Assembly (NCBI RefSeq): GCF_020193655.1 | Contig: NZ_JADYVE010000018.1 | Coordinates: forward strand, 1 to 64,000 | Length of the DNA: 64,000 nucleotides | Origin: Ensifer sp. IC3342 | GTDB taxonomy: Bacteria; Pseudomonadota; Alphaproteobacteria; Rhizobiales; Rhizobiaceae | Reading direction: 5' to 3' | Made by a program: the position numbers and the translations under genes | Notes under the pieces: generated by a model | The model's database searches: none | What the model saw: the letters and a program-made list of their open reading frames with translations, nothing else | Told to the model about the DNA's origin: nothing | Shown here: positions 19,262-28,179 of the stretch, piece by piece | Position numbering within the stretch: position 1 is the stretch's first letter | How the letters are laid out: every line of letters begins with the position of its first letter

Positions 19262-19837
19262 ATCGAACTCCGTGTTTAGCCGATGAAACTAACCCCCGAA
19301 CGCCGGGCGGGAAAGCCGGATGAAGGCGATTATGCGGCGCCCATCCGCAATCAAAGAATGTGTCCCTGCCCCATCGGCGACAAACATCCTTTTTGCCAAT
19401 TGCTCGGCAACGATTTCATGCGAAATTCACAGTTGCACCTCCTAGCAGCGGACGGTCGGCAGTCGGCCCCGAAGACGTCATCCGGCAATCGGCTTGGCGA
19501 CGACCGGTTAGTCCGCAACTACGACCTCCGGCCTGATCGCCGGTAATGTCCGCTATAAGGCGGTGGCAAGCCTGACTTCAACGGCCAACATGGAGGCGCA
19601 AACCTGCCGTCCCTGCGCAGTAGATCGCGGCGCCAGAGTCCGCAGGGGTTGAAGGGAGCCGTTCTTCACGAGCGCCGTGCACGGCTTCTTGCGAGGATGT
19701 TCACGTTCTGGGCCAAAAAGATGGTGTAACGGGCGGAACCCGGCCCGCCAGGTTTGAAGGGCTGGCGGTCGTCCCTAACAACGATGGTGTCGCGGAGTCA
19801 GGAGTGGCCTGCTCCATAGCAGCACGGAGAGACGACC
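19262..19837. other. Spacer likely containing the left end of the IS110-type element
   Basis: About 575 bp between divergent sbp and transposase genes. The 100-150 bp before the transposase probably belong to the insertion sequence, but I could not define an end because IS110 elements lack clear inverted repeats. The rest should contain the sbp promoter. No coding sequence recognised. Confidence 0.4.
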
Positions 19838-21125
19838 ATGAAGCAGTATGCCGGCATCGACGTATCACTGGAATACTCGAGTGTGTGCGTGGTGGATGCG
19901 GATGGCCGCATTGTGCGGGAAGCAAAGATCCTCAGCGAACCCGATGCGCTGATCGCCTGGTTCGGCGCGCACGGTGTGACGCTGGAGCGAATTGGCCTGG
20001 AGGCCGGCCCCTTGTCGCAGTGGCTCCATTCCGGGATGGTGAAAGCAGGTCTTTCCGTTGAGCTGATCGAGACGCGCCACGTGCGTGCAGCCTTTAAGAC
20101 GATGCCGGTCAAGACCGACAAGAAGGACGCCCGCGGCATTGCGCAGTTGATGCGGCTTGGCTGGTTCAGACCGATCCACTGCAAATCTCTTGCCGCCCAG
20201 GAGGTGCGGGCGCTGCTGACCGCCCGCAAGCTCATTCAAGGCAAGCTTCACGACATCGAGATGAGCCTCCGGGGCATCCTGCGCGGCTTCGGCCTCAAGG
20301 TCGGGCCGACGACGCGGCGCACTTACGCGGGGCGCATCCGCGAGCTGATTGCAGGCCATTCGACCTTGGAAGCGATCGCGACGGCACTGCTGAAGGTGCG
20401 CGACGCGCTTGTGCATGAATTTGCAGGTTTCGAGCGCAAGCTGCGTGCCATCGCCCGTCAGGACGACAACGCACTTCGGCTGATGACGACGCCAGGCGTT
20501 GGCGTTCTGGTGGCGCTGACGTTTGTGGCGGCCGTCGACGCGCCGGAGCGATTCCGCTCCTCGCGCGCGGTGGGGCCGCACTTCGGATTGACGCCGAAGA
20601 AATATCAGTCGGGCGAGACCGATCATAGCGGCCGCATCTCGAACATCGGCGATGGCAGCGTGCGAACCGCGCTCTACGAGGCGGCCAATGTCATCCTGAC
20701 GCGACCGGTCAAAGGTTCCGATCTGAAGGGCTGGGCACTGGCGGTCGCAAGACGTGCCGGTCCCAGAAAGGCGCGTGTCGCGCTGGCCCGCAAGCTGGCG
20801 GTGGTGTTGCATTGCCTGCTCAGGGACAGAACCAACTTCATTCCTCATAAGGGAGCGCCGGCCCTGGCGGCTTGATCGGAGGAGACGACAAGACAGGCTT
20901 TCGGACGGGCACAGCCATCAGCCCGCCGCAGCAAGGTCCCTTCGCCGGGACGATGGATGGGTTAGGCCGCTATGCGATCAGCACACGCGGTGACTGCGCT
21001 TCTAAGATTGGCCAACCGGTCCTCAGCAGACACCATAGAGCAGCGGCGAAGCTCCGACTGCGGACAGAAGCAAGCACTCGGCGAGGGATTAAGCGCAGCA
21101 AGGGATTGACGCCAAGCCCGTTACA
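19700..21125 (+). mobile_element. IS110-family insertion sequence (boundaries approximate)
   Basis: Extent estimated from the transposase plus flanking sequence that does not match neighbouring genes. The right boundary may lie close to the dif-like 27-bp repeat at 21127-21153. The limits are a guess; only the transposase is certain. Confidence 0.35.
19838..20875 (+). CDS. IS110-family transposase
   Basis: A 345-residue protein with an N-terminal DEDD (RuvC-like) domain (YAGIDVSLEYSSVCVVD, the Glu in IGLEAGPLS, and KTDKKDARGIAQL) and a C-terminal Tnp_IS116/IS110/IS902 domain (LMTTPGVGVLVALTF... FRSSRAVGPHFGLTP). These are site-selective transposases that move DNA without flanking inverted repeats. 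The gene is full length and its motifs are intact, so the element may still be active. Confidence 0.93.
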   Translation: MKQYAGIDVSLEYSSVCVVDADGRIVREAKILSEPDALIAWFGAHGVTLERIGLEAGPLSQWLHSGMVKAGLSVELIETRHVRAAFKTMPVKTDKKDARGIAQLMRLGWFRPIHCKSLAAQEVRALLTARKLIQGKLHDIEMSLRGILRGFGLKVGPTTRRTYAGRIRELIAGHSTLEAIATALLKVRDALVHEFAGFERKLRAIARQDDNALRLMTTPGVGVLVALTFVAAVDAPERFRSSRAVGPHFGLTPKKYQSGETDHSGRISNIGDGSVRTALYEAANVILTRPVKGSDLKGWALAVARRAGPRKARVALARKLAVVLHCLLRDRTNFIPHKGAPALAA

Positions 21126-21264
21126 GAAGATCGCATAATGTATCGTCGGGAACTGCGCTTGGTTGACGCGTCGAATGAGGTCTGTTCGGACGAGACTTCG
21201 GAGTAGCTCTGGCATTTGTCATGCAGGTGCATTACACTGACTATCAGTGAAGGGAGATTGGCTG
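20876..21264. other. Spacer between the IS110 transposase and the antitoxin gene
   Basis: About 390 bp that includes the 3' non-coding part of the IS110 element, the dif-like repeat at 21127-21153 and the promoter region of the toxin-antitoxin genes. No additional coding sequence recognised. Confidence 0.4.
21127..21153 (+). repeat. dif-like 27-bp direct repeat, copy 1
   Basis: Contains CGCATAATGTAT, identical to the left arm plus spacer of the E. coli dif site, and ends CGGGAAC. It matches 31126-31152 at 24 of 27 positions in the same orientation. The right half does not match dif. It lies about 110 bp before a toxin-antitoxin pair, and the second copy also lies beside one. Confidence 0.5.
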
Positions 21265-21573
21265 ATGGTTTCAAATGCACTTGTCCAGACTCGGATTGAT
21301 GCTGACGTCAAAGAGCGCGCCACGGCGGTTCTAGAAAACATGGGCCTCACGGTCTCAGATGCCGTTCGAATCCTGTTAACTCGGACGGCGAATGAGGGCG
21401 CCCTGCCGCTGGAACTCTTCAGCCACAGCGAGGCGCACGACGCTTGGTTCCGCGCCAAAGTGTTGCGGGCACTCGGGGATACCCGACCCGACGTCGACGA
21501 TGCCGACGCCGATGCGCACTTTCGAGAGCGCCGGTCGGCAGCTTTGCGCAAGGCTGCGGCGGGTGATCGATGA
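21265..21573 (+). CDS. RelB/DinJ-family antitoxin
   Basis: A 102-residue protein from the ATG at 21265 behind GGGAG; a GTG at 21247 is a possible alternative. The N-terminal 50 residues (LVQTRIDADVKERATAVLENM, then SDAVRILLTRTANEG) form the ribbon-helix-helix DNA-binding domain of DinJ/RelB antitoxins. The C-terminus is charged and would wrap the toxin. It overlaps the toxin start by 4 bp and probably represses the operon. Confidence 0.85.
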   Translation: MVSNALVQTRIDADVKERATAVLENMGLTVSDAVRILLTRTANEGALPLELFSHSEAHDAWFRAKVLRALGDTRPDVDDADADAHFRERRSAALRKAAAGDR

Positions 21574-21900
21574 GGCTCGTCTGGGCGCGATATGCGCTTG
21601 ACGATCGCGACACCATCTTCAGTTACATCGAAAGGGAGAATCCGAGGGCGTCGGTCCACGTCGACGAGGAGATCGTCCGCGCTGCACGTCGTCTGCTTGA
21701 CTTCCCCGAAAGTGGTCGGCCTGGCAGGATTTGCCGGAACGCGCGAGCTTGTCATCCCGCGCACGCCTTACATTGCTGCCTATGTGGTGATGGCGGATAG
21801 GGTCCGTATTCTGCGTGTGTTGCATGGCGCCCAGATGTGGCCCGACGAGCTTGACGACAAGGAGAACTGGCCGCGGCATTCACCGGGAGAACAGCTCTGA
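21570..21900 (+). pseudogene. RelE/ParE-family toxin, frameshifted
   Basis: The first 50 codons from 21570 read MRLVWARYALDDRDTIFSYI and on to DFPESGRPG, as in ParE/RelE toxins. The expected continuation (AGTRELVIPRTPYIAAYVV, then RVLHGAQMWPDEL) is in another frame. An extra base near 21728-21736 explains this. The toxin ends at TGA 21898-21900. The antitoxin is intact, so toxin loss would be tolerated. A sequencing error in the single-base shift cannot be excluded. Confidence 0.75.
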
Positions 21901-22370
21901 TGGTAAGTGATGATGACACACGCGACGACGATCTCGTCTGGCGATGGCACGACAACCTCATTTACGGGATAAGGTTCGATATCGGCGATCCCGAAAAGCA
22001 GGATTGGCGCAGCGATCTGGTGCTCGACATCGACTTCATCGCCGAGTGGCTTTGTGAAAAGTCCGGCGAGGCTCGCTTTCGCGTAGCGCCGACCACGCTG
22101 ACGTTCCACGACGTCGCTGATCTGCGGCTTTCTATGGATCACGGCGACAGCGAGGGGCGAACCGCGATGAGTGAACTGTCCATTGACCGGGTCACTCGCG
22201 AGCGTTTGGAGCGTCCATTCGAGTTTTGGCGTTGGACGATCAGGTTGAACTCGCCTCCGGCTGGCAAGATCGTGTTCTGTGCCAGCGGGTATTCGGAAAT
22301 GATGCGGGCCGATCCCCGGCTAGTAAGCGAGCAACGTCTACCCCGCGGCGAGCGCTCTTTAGGCCCTTAA
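21900..22370 (+). CDS. Hypothetical protein downstream of the RelBE-type pair
   Basis: A 156-residue protein whose ATG overlaps the toxin stop by one base (TGATG), which implies translational coupling. The acidic N-terminus (SDDDTRDDDLVWRWHDN) and DLVLDIDFIAEW...APTTLTFHDVADLRL recall a small beta-sheet family found in many rhizobia, but I know no function. No signal peptide or membrane segment. It may be a passenger of the toxin-antitoxin unit. Confidence 0.65.
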   Translation: MVSDDDTRDDDLVWRWHDNLIYGIRFDIGDPEKQDWRSDLVLDIDFIAEWLCEKSGEARFRVAPTTLTFHDVADLRLSMDHGDSEGRTAMSELSIDRVTRERLERPFEFWRWTIRLNSPPAGKIVFCASGYSEMMRADPRLVSEQRLPRGERSLGP

Positions 22371-22415
22371 CTGCTATCAAGTCCTCGCGAAGAGAAGGGG
22401 CCGATTGCGGTTCAC

Positions 22416-23048
22416 TCAATCCTGGCGAATGTGGCGTGCAATCGCTTCCTTGAGGGTTGCTCCATCGCCGGCGGCAACGGCGTCGATCATTTGATGGTGC
22501 TCGCGCGAGGATTGTTCGATGCGTGCCCGTGTCTTCCACTGCGAGACCGGGGCCGACGATGTGCGCTGGCGGATCTCGGTCACGAGATTGACGAGTTCCG
22601 TGTTGCCGCAGAGCGAAAGCAGCCGATGGTGAAAGGCAAGGTTGGCCTCGTAGAGCTCGATCGGTGTTCCTTCCAGAATGAGCGCGTCGAAGCGCGACGC
22701 GAGGTCACGCAGGGCCTCGACGTCCGGCTCCGACGCGTTGGCGGCGATTTTGTCCGCGACCCCCGCTTCGAGCAGGATGCGAATTTCGCTGACTTCGGAA
22801 GCCTGCCGGCCATCGGGCTCGTATACGTGATAGCCGCGGTTCGGCACATGTTCGACGAGGCGGCGTTGCGCAAGCCGGTCGAGTGCGCGCCGCACTTCCG
22901 GCCTCGTGCACTGGTAGCGCTGCTCCAGATCGATCTGCTTCAGCCATGATCCGGGTGCAAGCACGCCGGTCTGAATGTCATGGAGAATCAGGTCCGTGAC
23001 ATCGACTGCGGTCGGATTGTTTGCTTCCCGCGGTTTCACCTTGTTCAT
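22416..23048 (-). CDS. GntR-family regulator (FadR/FCD type)
   Basis: A 210-residue protein. Residues about 15-75 are a GntR winged helix (LKQIDLEQRYQCTRPEVRRAL), followed by an all-helical FCD ligand domain (EVSEIRILLEAGVADKIAAN... FHHRLLSLCGN) with candidate metal-binding histidines. It is divergent from the amidohydrolase operon at 23332 and is the obvious candidate to bind the palindrome at 23285-23300. Confidence 0.9.
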   Translation of the reverse strand: MNKVKPREANNPTAVDVTDLILHDIQTGVLAPGSWLKQIDLEQRYQCTRPEVRRALDRLAQRRLVEHVPNRGYHVYEPDGRQASEVSEIRILLEAGVADKIAANASEPDVEALRDLASRFDALILEGTPIELYEANLAFHHRLLSLCGNTELVNLVTEIRQRTSSAPVSQWKTRARIEQSSREHHQMIDAVAAGDGATLKEAIARHIRQD

Positions 23049-23261
23049 ACAGCCTCCCTACTGCAGGGTTATCCTCTTTCGAATAAAACAGGCAGCAATT
23101 CAAAGTTCTGCCGCGTCCCTTTTGCGTCTGGTTAAGATGCGCGGCGCCGCAGGACCTGCCTCTCATTCTGCCATTGCGCCCGACTGCTCTCCAAGATGCA
23201 GCCACCCGCAAAGCCGTGGAAAAATCTCATCGCGCCCTCCGTTTTACACCCATAACGCTCT

Positions 23262-23300
23262 TGCGTGCTTCAGAATGTTATCATAAATTGGCGCCAATTT
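23262..23300 (+). promoter_or_regulatory. Promoter overlapping a perfect 16-bp palindrome
   Basis: AAATTGGC followed directly by GCCAATTT (23285-23300) is a perfect palindrome 31 bp before the amidohydrolase start. TTGCGT (23262-23267) and TAAATT (23284-23289), 16 bp apart, resemble a sigma-70 promoter whose -10 box overlaps the palindrome. Binding of the divergent GntR protein here would block transcription; this link is inferred. Confidence 0.55.
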
Positions 23301-23331
23301 TGGATATCATTGTTGTGAAAGCCAGTAAACG

Positions 23332-24756
23332 ATGAAAAATTCGGATGCCGTGTGGGAGTTCATCGGAAAGAAGCGCGAAGCGTTCTTCTCCTTGAGCGAC
23401 CGTGTGTGGGACACGCCGGAGACCAACTACGAGGAATACAGCTCGTCCGCCGCGCATGCGGCCATGCTGGAGACTGAAGGTTTCCGTGTCGCGCGCAGCA
23501 TTGCCGGTATGCCGACGGCAGTGATGGGCGAGGCGGGCGAGGGCGGCCCGGTAATCGCCATCCTCGGCGAGTTCGATGCGCTGCCGGGTTTAAGCCAGGA
23601 GGCGGGCGTCGCCGAGGAGCGGCCGCTCGTTGTCGGCGGCAACGGCCATGGCTGCGGACACAACCTGCTCGGCGCCGGCTCGATGATGGCGGCGACCGCC
23701 GTCAAGGACTATCTGGAGGCCAACCGCATCGAGGCGCGGATCCGCTATTACGGCTGCCCGGCCGAGGAGGGCGGCTCGTCCAAGGGCTTCATGGTGCGGG
23801 CGGGCGTGTTCGACGACGTCGATATCGCCATCTCCTGGCATCCGGCATCCTTCGCTGGCGTCAACAACCCGATCTCGCTCGCGTGCAACGAGATCAATTT
23901 CCACTTCAGCGGCCGCGCCTCGCATGCCTCCGCGGCTCCCCATCTTGGCCGCAGCGCGCTCGACGCTGTCGAGCTGATGAATGTCGGCGTCAACTATCTG
24001 CGCGAGCACATGCCGTCGACGGCCCGCATCCACTATGCCGTCACCGATACCGGCGGCCACGCGCCGAACGTCGTTCAGGCGCGGGCGACGGTGCGCTATT
24101 TGGTTAGAGCCCGCAGCCTGCCGGAACTGCTCGACCTCTCGGCGCGAGTCAGGAGCGTCGCGGACGGCGCGGCGCTGATGACCGGCACGACGGTGCGCAG
24201 CGAAATCGTCAGCGGCGACGCCAACCTCGTCGGCAACACGCCGCTCGAATCCCTGATGCATTCGCATCTCGAACGCCTCGGCCCGCCAGTCTTCGATGAA
24301 GAGGACCGCGACCTTGCGGCCAAATTCCAGGAGACCTTCTCGAAGGAGGATATTGCCTCTTCCTTCGAGCGCTTCGGGCTGAAGGTGCGTCGCGGCGTGG
24401 CGCTCTGCGACACGATCTTTCCGCCGGAAAGCGGCAGCGGCACGCTCGTCGGTTCGACAGACGTCGGCACGGTGAGCTGGGTTGTGCCGACGGTCCAGAT
24501 GCGCGGCGCAACCTATGCCATCGGGACGCCCGGTCATTCCTGGCAGCTCGTCGCTCAGGGCAAGCTGCCAGCTGCGCACAAGGGCATGGAGCATGCGGCA
24601 AAGGTAATGGCGAGCACGGCGCTAGACCTGATCCTGAAGCCTGATCTCATTGCCGCCGCCAAGGCCGACCATGCGGCGAGACTGGACGGCACGCCTTTCG
24701 TGAACCCGATCCCGGACGATGTCGATCCGCCACTGCCGGAGAATCGCGATGCCTGA
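23332..24756 (+). CDS. M20-family amidohydrolase (AbgB-like)
   Basis: A 474-residue metallopeptidase-fold protein. Metal ligands are visible in GNGHGCGHNLLGAG (about 103-116), CPAEEGGSSKG and SWHPA; the dimerisation lid begins at FSGRASHASAAPHLGRSALD. These residues match the p-aminobenzoyl-glutamate hydrolase/aminoacylase branch, which cleaves N-acylated amino acids or dipeptides in the cytoplasm. It shares an 8-bp overlap with the next gene and precedes an amino-acid importer. Confidence 0.9.
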   Translation: MKNSDAVWEFIGKKREAFFSLSDRVWDTPETNYEEYSSSAAHAAMLETEGFRVARSIAGMPTAVMGEAGEGGPVIAILGEFDALPGLSQEAGVAEERPLVVGGNGHGCGHNLLGAGSMMAATAVKDYLEANRIEARIRYYGCPAEEGGSSKGFMVRAGVFDDVDIAISWHPASFAGVNNPISLACNEINFHFSGRASHASAAPHLGRSALDAVELMNVGVNYLREHMPSTARIHYAVTDTGGHAPNVVQARATVRYLVRARSLPELLDLSARVRSVADGAALMTGTTVRSEIVSGDANLVGNTPLESLMHSHLERLGPPVFDEEDRDLAAKFQETFSKEDIASSFERFGLKVRRGVALCDTIFPPESGSGTLVGSTDVGTVSWVVPTVQMRGATYAIGTPGHSWQLVAQGKLPAAHKGMEHAAKVMASTALDLILKPDLIAAAKADHAARLDGTPFVNPIPDDVDPPLPENRDA

Positions 24757-26440
24757 CCTGCCGCAACCCGATCGAGAGCATCTGGCGACCCATATCGAGG
24801 AGTTCGGCCGCCACATCAAGCTCTCGGGAACGCCTGAGGAACTTGCGAGCTTCCGTTATCTCGAACGGGAGATGGCGTCCTACGGCTATCGCACGCAGCT
24901 TCTGTTCCACGACGCCTATATCAGTCTGCCCGGACAGGCTCGCGTCGAGGCAAACGGCGAAAACCTGCGCTGCATCACGCATTCGATGTCGGTTGCGACG
25001 ACGAGTGATGGAATCCGCGCGCCGATTGCCTATATCGGCGACGGCGACGAGGCTGCCTTCGCCTCCGTCGACGTCAGAGGCAGGATCGTTCTTGTCGATG
25101 GGATTGCCACCGAGGAAGTGACCGCGCTCGCAAGCGCGCATGGCGCCCTGGGCCAGCTCCACATCAGCCCGAACGAACACCTTTACGAAATGTGCGTTTC
25201 ACCAGTATGGGGCAGTCCCTCGCAGGTGACGCGGTCGAAGCTTCCAACGACGGTCGTTTGTACGATCGCGCGCGACGACGGCGCGAGGCTACGGGCGCAA
25301 TGCCAAGCGGGCGAGATCGTGCTGGTGTCGCTTTGGGCGGACGTCGATACCAGCTGGCGCAAAACGCCCATCCTCGTGGCAGAGCTGCCCCCCGAAAATG
25401 AAGCAGGCGACGCGCCGTTCGTGCTGTTTTCCGGCCATCATGACACCTGGCACTACGGGGTCATGGACAACGGAGGCGCCAATGCCACCATGCTGGAGGC
25501 GGCACGTCTGCTCGCCGAGCGGCGCGGCCCGTGGCGGCGAGGCCTACGTCTCTGCTTCTGGTCCGGCCATTCGCATGGGCGCTATTCGGGATCCGCCTGG
25601 TATGCGGACGAATATTGGGACGAGCTCGATCGGCGCTGCGTCGCCCATGTGAATGTCGATTCGACCGGCGGCGAGGGGGCAAGTGTGCTTACCAACTCGG
25701 CTGTCATCGACGAGTTGAAATCCGTTGCGGCTGAAGCGGTCGAGGCGGTCAGCGGACAGCGGCATGCCGGCCGCCGCCACTGCCGCGCCGCGGACCAGTC
25801 GTTCTGGGGCGTTGGCATACCGTCGATGTTTGGCAGCCTCAGTCACCAGCCGCCCGGTCCCGTCAAGATGCTGACGGCGCTCGGCTGGTGGTGGCATACA
25901 CCGCACGACACGGCAGAGCACATCGACCTCGACAATCTTGAACGCGACACGGCGATCGTGCTGCGCGTTCTGTGGCGCCTGCTGACTGCCCCGGTGCTAC
26001 CGCTCGACTACACCGCCGTTGCCGCTTCGATGAGGAAGGAACTGCTGGCCCTCCAGGACCGCCTCGGCGACCGCATGGACATCGACATTTTGCTTTCGCG
26101 CCTCGGCGCGTTCGAGGAAGCGGTACAGGCGGTGAACAGGATGGCCGAGAGCGCCGGCGAGGATGCGCTGGAAGCGATCAACCGCTCCTTCATGCAGGTG
26201 TCCCGTCTGCTCGTGCCCCTCAACTACACGACCGGACACCGCTTCAGCCACGACAGCGCCCTCCCGCACCAGGCCTGGCCATCGCTTGCCGGCCTGCGCG
26301 AGCTTGCCGACCTGCCGCAGGGCTCGCCCGATCTGCCGTTTTATGCCGTGCACGCACGACAATGCCGAAACCTCGCCGCACATGCCTTGCGGGAGGCGCG
26401 GGCAACACTGGCAGCCGCCGTCAAACACGACACGCGCTGA
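24749..26440 (+). CDS. M28-like peptidase with altered catalytic loop
   Basis: A 563-residue protein starting at the ATG at 24749, 8 bp before the upstream stop. A PA-like insertion (about 75-200) precedes the M28 core. Metal-binding sequences FSGHHDTW, VMDNGGANA and NVNVDSTGG-like segments are present, as is a late histidine (WHTPHDT). The place where M28 enzymes carry the EExG catalytic pair reads SGHSHGRYSGS, so the usual glutamates are missing. It has no signal peptide and is presumably a cytoplasmic peptidase or amidase acting on imported compounds. Confidence 0.8.
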   Translation: MPDLPQPDREHLATHIEEFGRHIKLSGTPEELASFRYLEREMASYGYRTQLLFHDAYISLPGQARVEANGENLRCITHSMSVATTSDGIRAPIAYIGDGDEAAFASVDVRGRIVLVDGIATEEVTALASAHGALGQLHISPNEHLYEMCVSPVWGSPSQVTRSKLPTTVVCTIARDDGARLRAQCQAGEIVLVSLWADVDTSWRKTPILVAELPPENEAGDAPFVLFSGHHDTWHYGVMDNGGANATMLEAARLLAERRGPWRRGLRLCFWSGHSHGRYSGSAWYADEYWDELDRRCVAHVNVDSTGGEGASVLTNSAVIDELKSVAAEAVEAVSGQRHAGRRHCRAADQSFWGVGIPSMFGSLSHQPPGPVKMLTALGWWWHTPHDTAEHIDLDNLERDTAIVLRVLWRLLTAPVLPLDYTAVAASMRKELLALQDRLGDRMDIDILLSRLGAFEEAVQAVNRMAESAGEDALEAINRSFMQVSRLLVPLNYTTGHRFSHDSALPHQAWPSLAGLRELADLPQGSPDLPFYAVHARQCRNLAAHALREARATLAAAVKHDTR

Positions 26441-26503
26441 AAGGCGCGGATCAATCGCAAAGCCAGCCACCAAAAGGCCCGGCGAAAAGAAGGGAACTGA
26501 AAC

Positions 26504-27349
26504 ATGAAACGAAGCAGATTTTTCGCCGCCATTTTCATCGCCGGCCTTTCCTTGACCGCCACGTCGGCGCTGGCCAAGGACTGGACGCATGTCCGGGTCG
26601 GGATCGAAGGCGCCTTCCCGCCATGGAATGCGCTCGATTCCCAGGGCCAGCTCACCGGATTCGACGTCGATTTGATCAAGGATCTTTGTACCCGCGCCAA
26701 GGTGGAATGCGAGTTGATGATGGGCGAATGGACTAGCCTCATCCCCAGCCTTAACGCCGGCAAGTTTGATCTCATCATGACGCTCGGCATCAACGAGAAG
26801 CGCAAGCAGGTCGTCGACTTCACCGTCCCCTATGCGAGCGGCGTCGCGACTTTCCTGATTGCCAAGGACGGACCGGTCACCGAGTTGCCGATGACCGGCG
26901 AGCGCCTTAATCTCAACGACAAGGCGAAGGCCGATCCGGTCATGAAGACGATCGGCGAAGCGCTCGACGGCAAGACCGTCGGCGTCGTGCAGTCGACCAG
27001 CCAGGAACAGCTCATCAACGCCTATTTCGGCGACACCGTCACGGTGCGTGCCTACAAGAGCTCCGGCGAGCGCGACCTGGACCTCAAGGCCGGGCGCATC
27101 GATGCGGGCTTCGACAGCGGCGTCTATGGCACCTCGATGCTCGCCAAGCCCGGCAACGAAGACCTCGCGACGACCGGACCTTTGGTCAAGGGCGCGATGC
27201 TGGCAACGGAAGTGGCGATGGGCATGCGCAAGGGGGAAGCTGAGTTGAAGGCGAAGTTCGACGACGCGATCAAGGCGGCCGCGGCCGACGGCGTTATTCG
27301 TGCGCTGTCTGAAAAATGGAGCAAGCTCGATCTTACGCCCTCGTTCTAA
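26504..27349 (+). CDS. Polar amino-acid ABC transporter substrate-binding protein (first)
   Basis: A 281-residue protein with a signal peptide of about 24 residues (ending ALAKD). It is a family 3 binding protein with VGIEGAFPPWNALDSQG, FDVDLIKDLC and LNAGKFDLIM motifs; paired cysteines in the DLC and VEC segments probably form a disulfide. Ligand is likely a basic or modified amino acid. The ligand-contacting segment after NEKRK differs from the second binding protein at 29738, suggesting a different specificity. Confidence 0.9.
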   Translation: MKRSRFFAAIFIAGLSLTATSALAKDWTHVRVGIEGAFPPWNALDSQGQLTGFDVDLIKDLCTRAKVECELMMGEWTSLIPSLNAGKFDLIMTLGINEKRKQVVDFTVPYASGVATFLIAKDGPVTELPMTGERLNLNDKAKADPVMKTIGEALDGKTVGVVQSTSQEQLINAYFGDTVTVRAYKSSGERDLDLKAGRIDAGFDSGVYGTSMLAKPGNEDLATTGPLVKGAMLATEVAMGMRKGEAELKAKFDDAIKAAAADGVIRALSEKWSKLDLTPSF

Positions 27350-27361
27350 CAACGGACTGGT

Positions 27362-27386
27362 AGGGCGGGTCGCAAGGCCCGTCCGG
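27362..27386 (+). terminator. Weak hairpin after the first binding protein
   Basis: Inverted GC-rich segments around a GCAA tetraloop (CGGGTC with GGCCCG, one G-T pair). It has no T run. The position after a binding-protein gene suggests mRNA stabilisation and not termination. Confidence 0.35.
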
Positions 27387-27459
27387 CACCACTCGACGGA
27401 CATCCAGCCATGAAAAGCCAGTCAGTCTTCGGAGCGCTTGGCCAAGGACCATCGTCTCC

Positions 27460-28179
27460 ATGAGCAATCCTGGTTTCCTCGACATCATCAGTTTCGGGCC
27501 TGACGGGTGGGGTCACGCGCTTGCCGCGGGCGCGTGGATGACGATCCTGATCGCGCTTGCCGGCTTTGCGATCGGCAGCGTCATCGGTACCCTCGGCGCG
27601 TGGGCGAAGATATCCGGCGGCCGGTTCCTTCGGATGTTCGCCGATGCCTATACGACGATCTTGCGCGGCATTCCGGATCTGCTCGTCATCTACCTTTTCT
27701 ATTTCGGCGGCAGCGCCGTCGTGACGGCGGTCGGGCAGTTCTTCGGCGCCGAGGGCTTCGTCAGCTTTCCGGGCTTTCTCGCTGGTACGCTTGCGGTGGG
27801 CGTGACCTCCGGTGCCCAGCAGACGGAGGTTTTCCGTGGCGCTTTCCGTGCCGTCCATCCGGGCGAACTGGAGGCGGCGACCGCCTGCGGTATGGGCCGC
27901 GTGCTCAAGTTCCGCCGCATCACCGCGCCGCTGACGCTGCGCCACGCGCTGCCCGGACTCGGCAATGTCTGGCAGGTGGTGCTGAAAGAGTCGGCGCTCG
28001 TTTCGGTCACCGGCGTCGTCGAGCTTCTGCGCCAGGCCCAGATCGGCGCCGGTTCGACCAGCCTGCCGTTCGATTTCTATTTCATCGCCGCGATGATCTA
28101 TCTCGCGATTTCCACCGTTTCCGGCGCCTGCCTCAATGCTTCGGAACGCTGGTTTTCGCGCGGCGTCAGGAGGGGTTGA
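27460..28179 (+). CDS. Amino-acid ABC transporter permease (HisQ type)
   Basis: A 239-residue membrane protein with five or so transmembrane segments and the family motif GELEAATACGMGRVLKFRRI (cytoplasmic loop). It follows the first binding-protein gene by 110 bp and its TGA overlaps the ATG of the next permease (TGATG). It forms a heterodimeric channel with the product of 28179-28901. Confidence 0.93.
   Translation: MSNPGFLDIISFGPDGWGHALAAGAWMTILIALAGFAIGSVIGTLGAWAKISGGRFLRMFADAYTTILRGIPDLLVIYLFYFGGSAVVTAVGQFFGAEGFVSFPGFLAGTLAVGVTSGAQQTEVFRGAFRAVHPGELEAATACGMGRVLKFRRITAPLTLRHALPGLGNVWQVVLKESALVSVTGVVELLRQAQIGAGSTSLPFDFYFIAAMIYLAISTVSGACLNASERWFSRGVRRG

Noticed and set aside
25997-27403. 468-residue minus-strand frame
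   Set aside because: It is antisense to the M28-like and binding-protein genes, whose motifs and signal peptide are clear.
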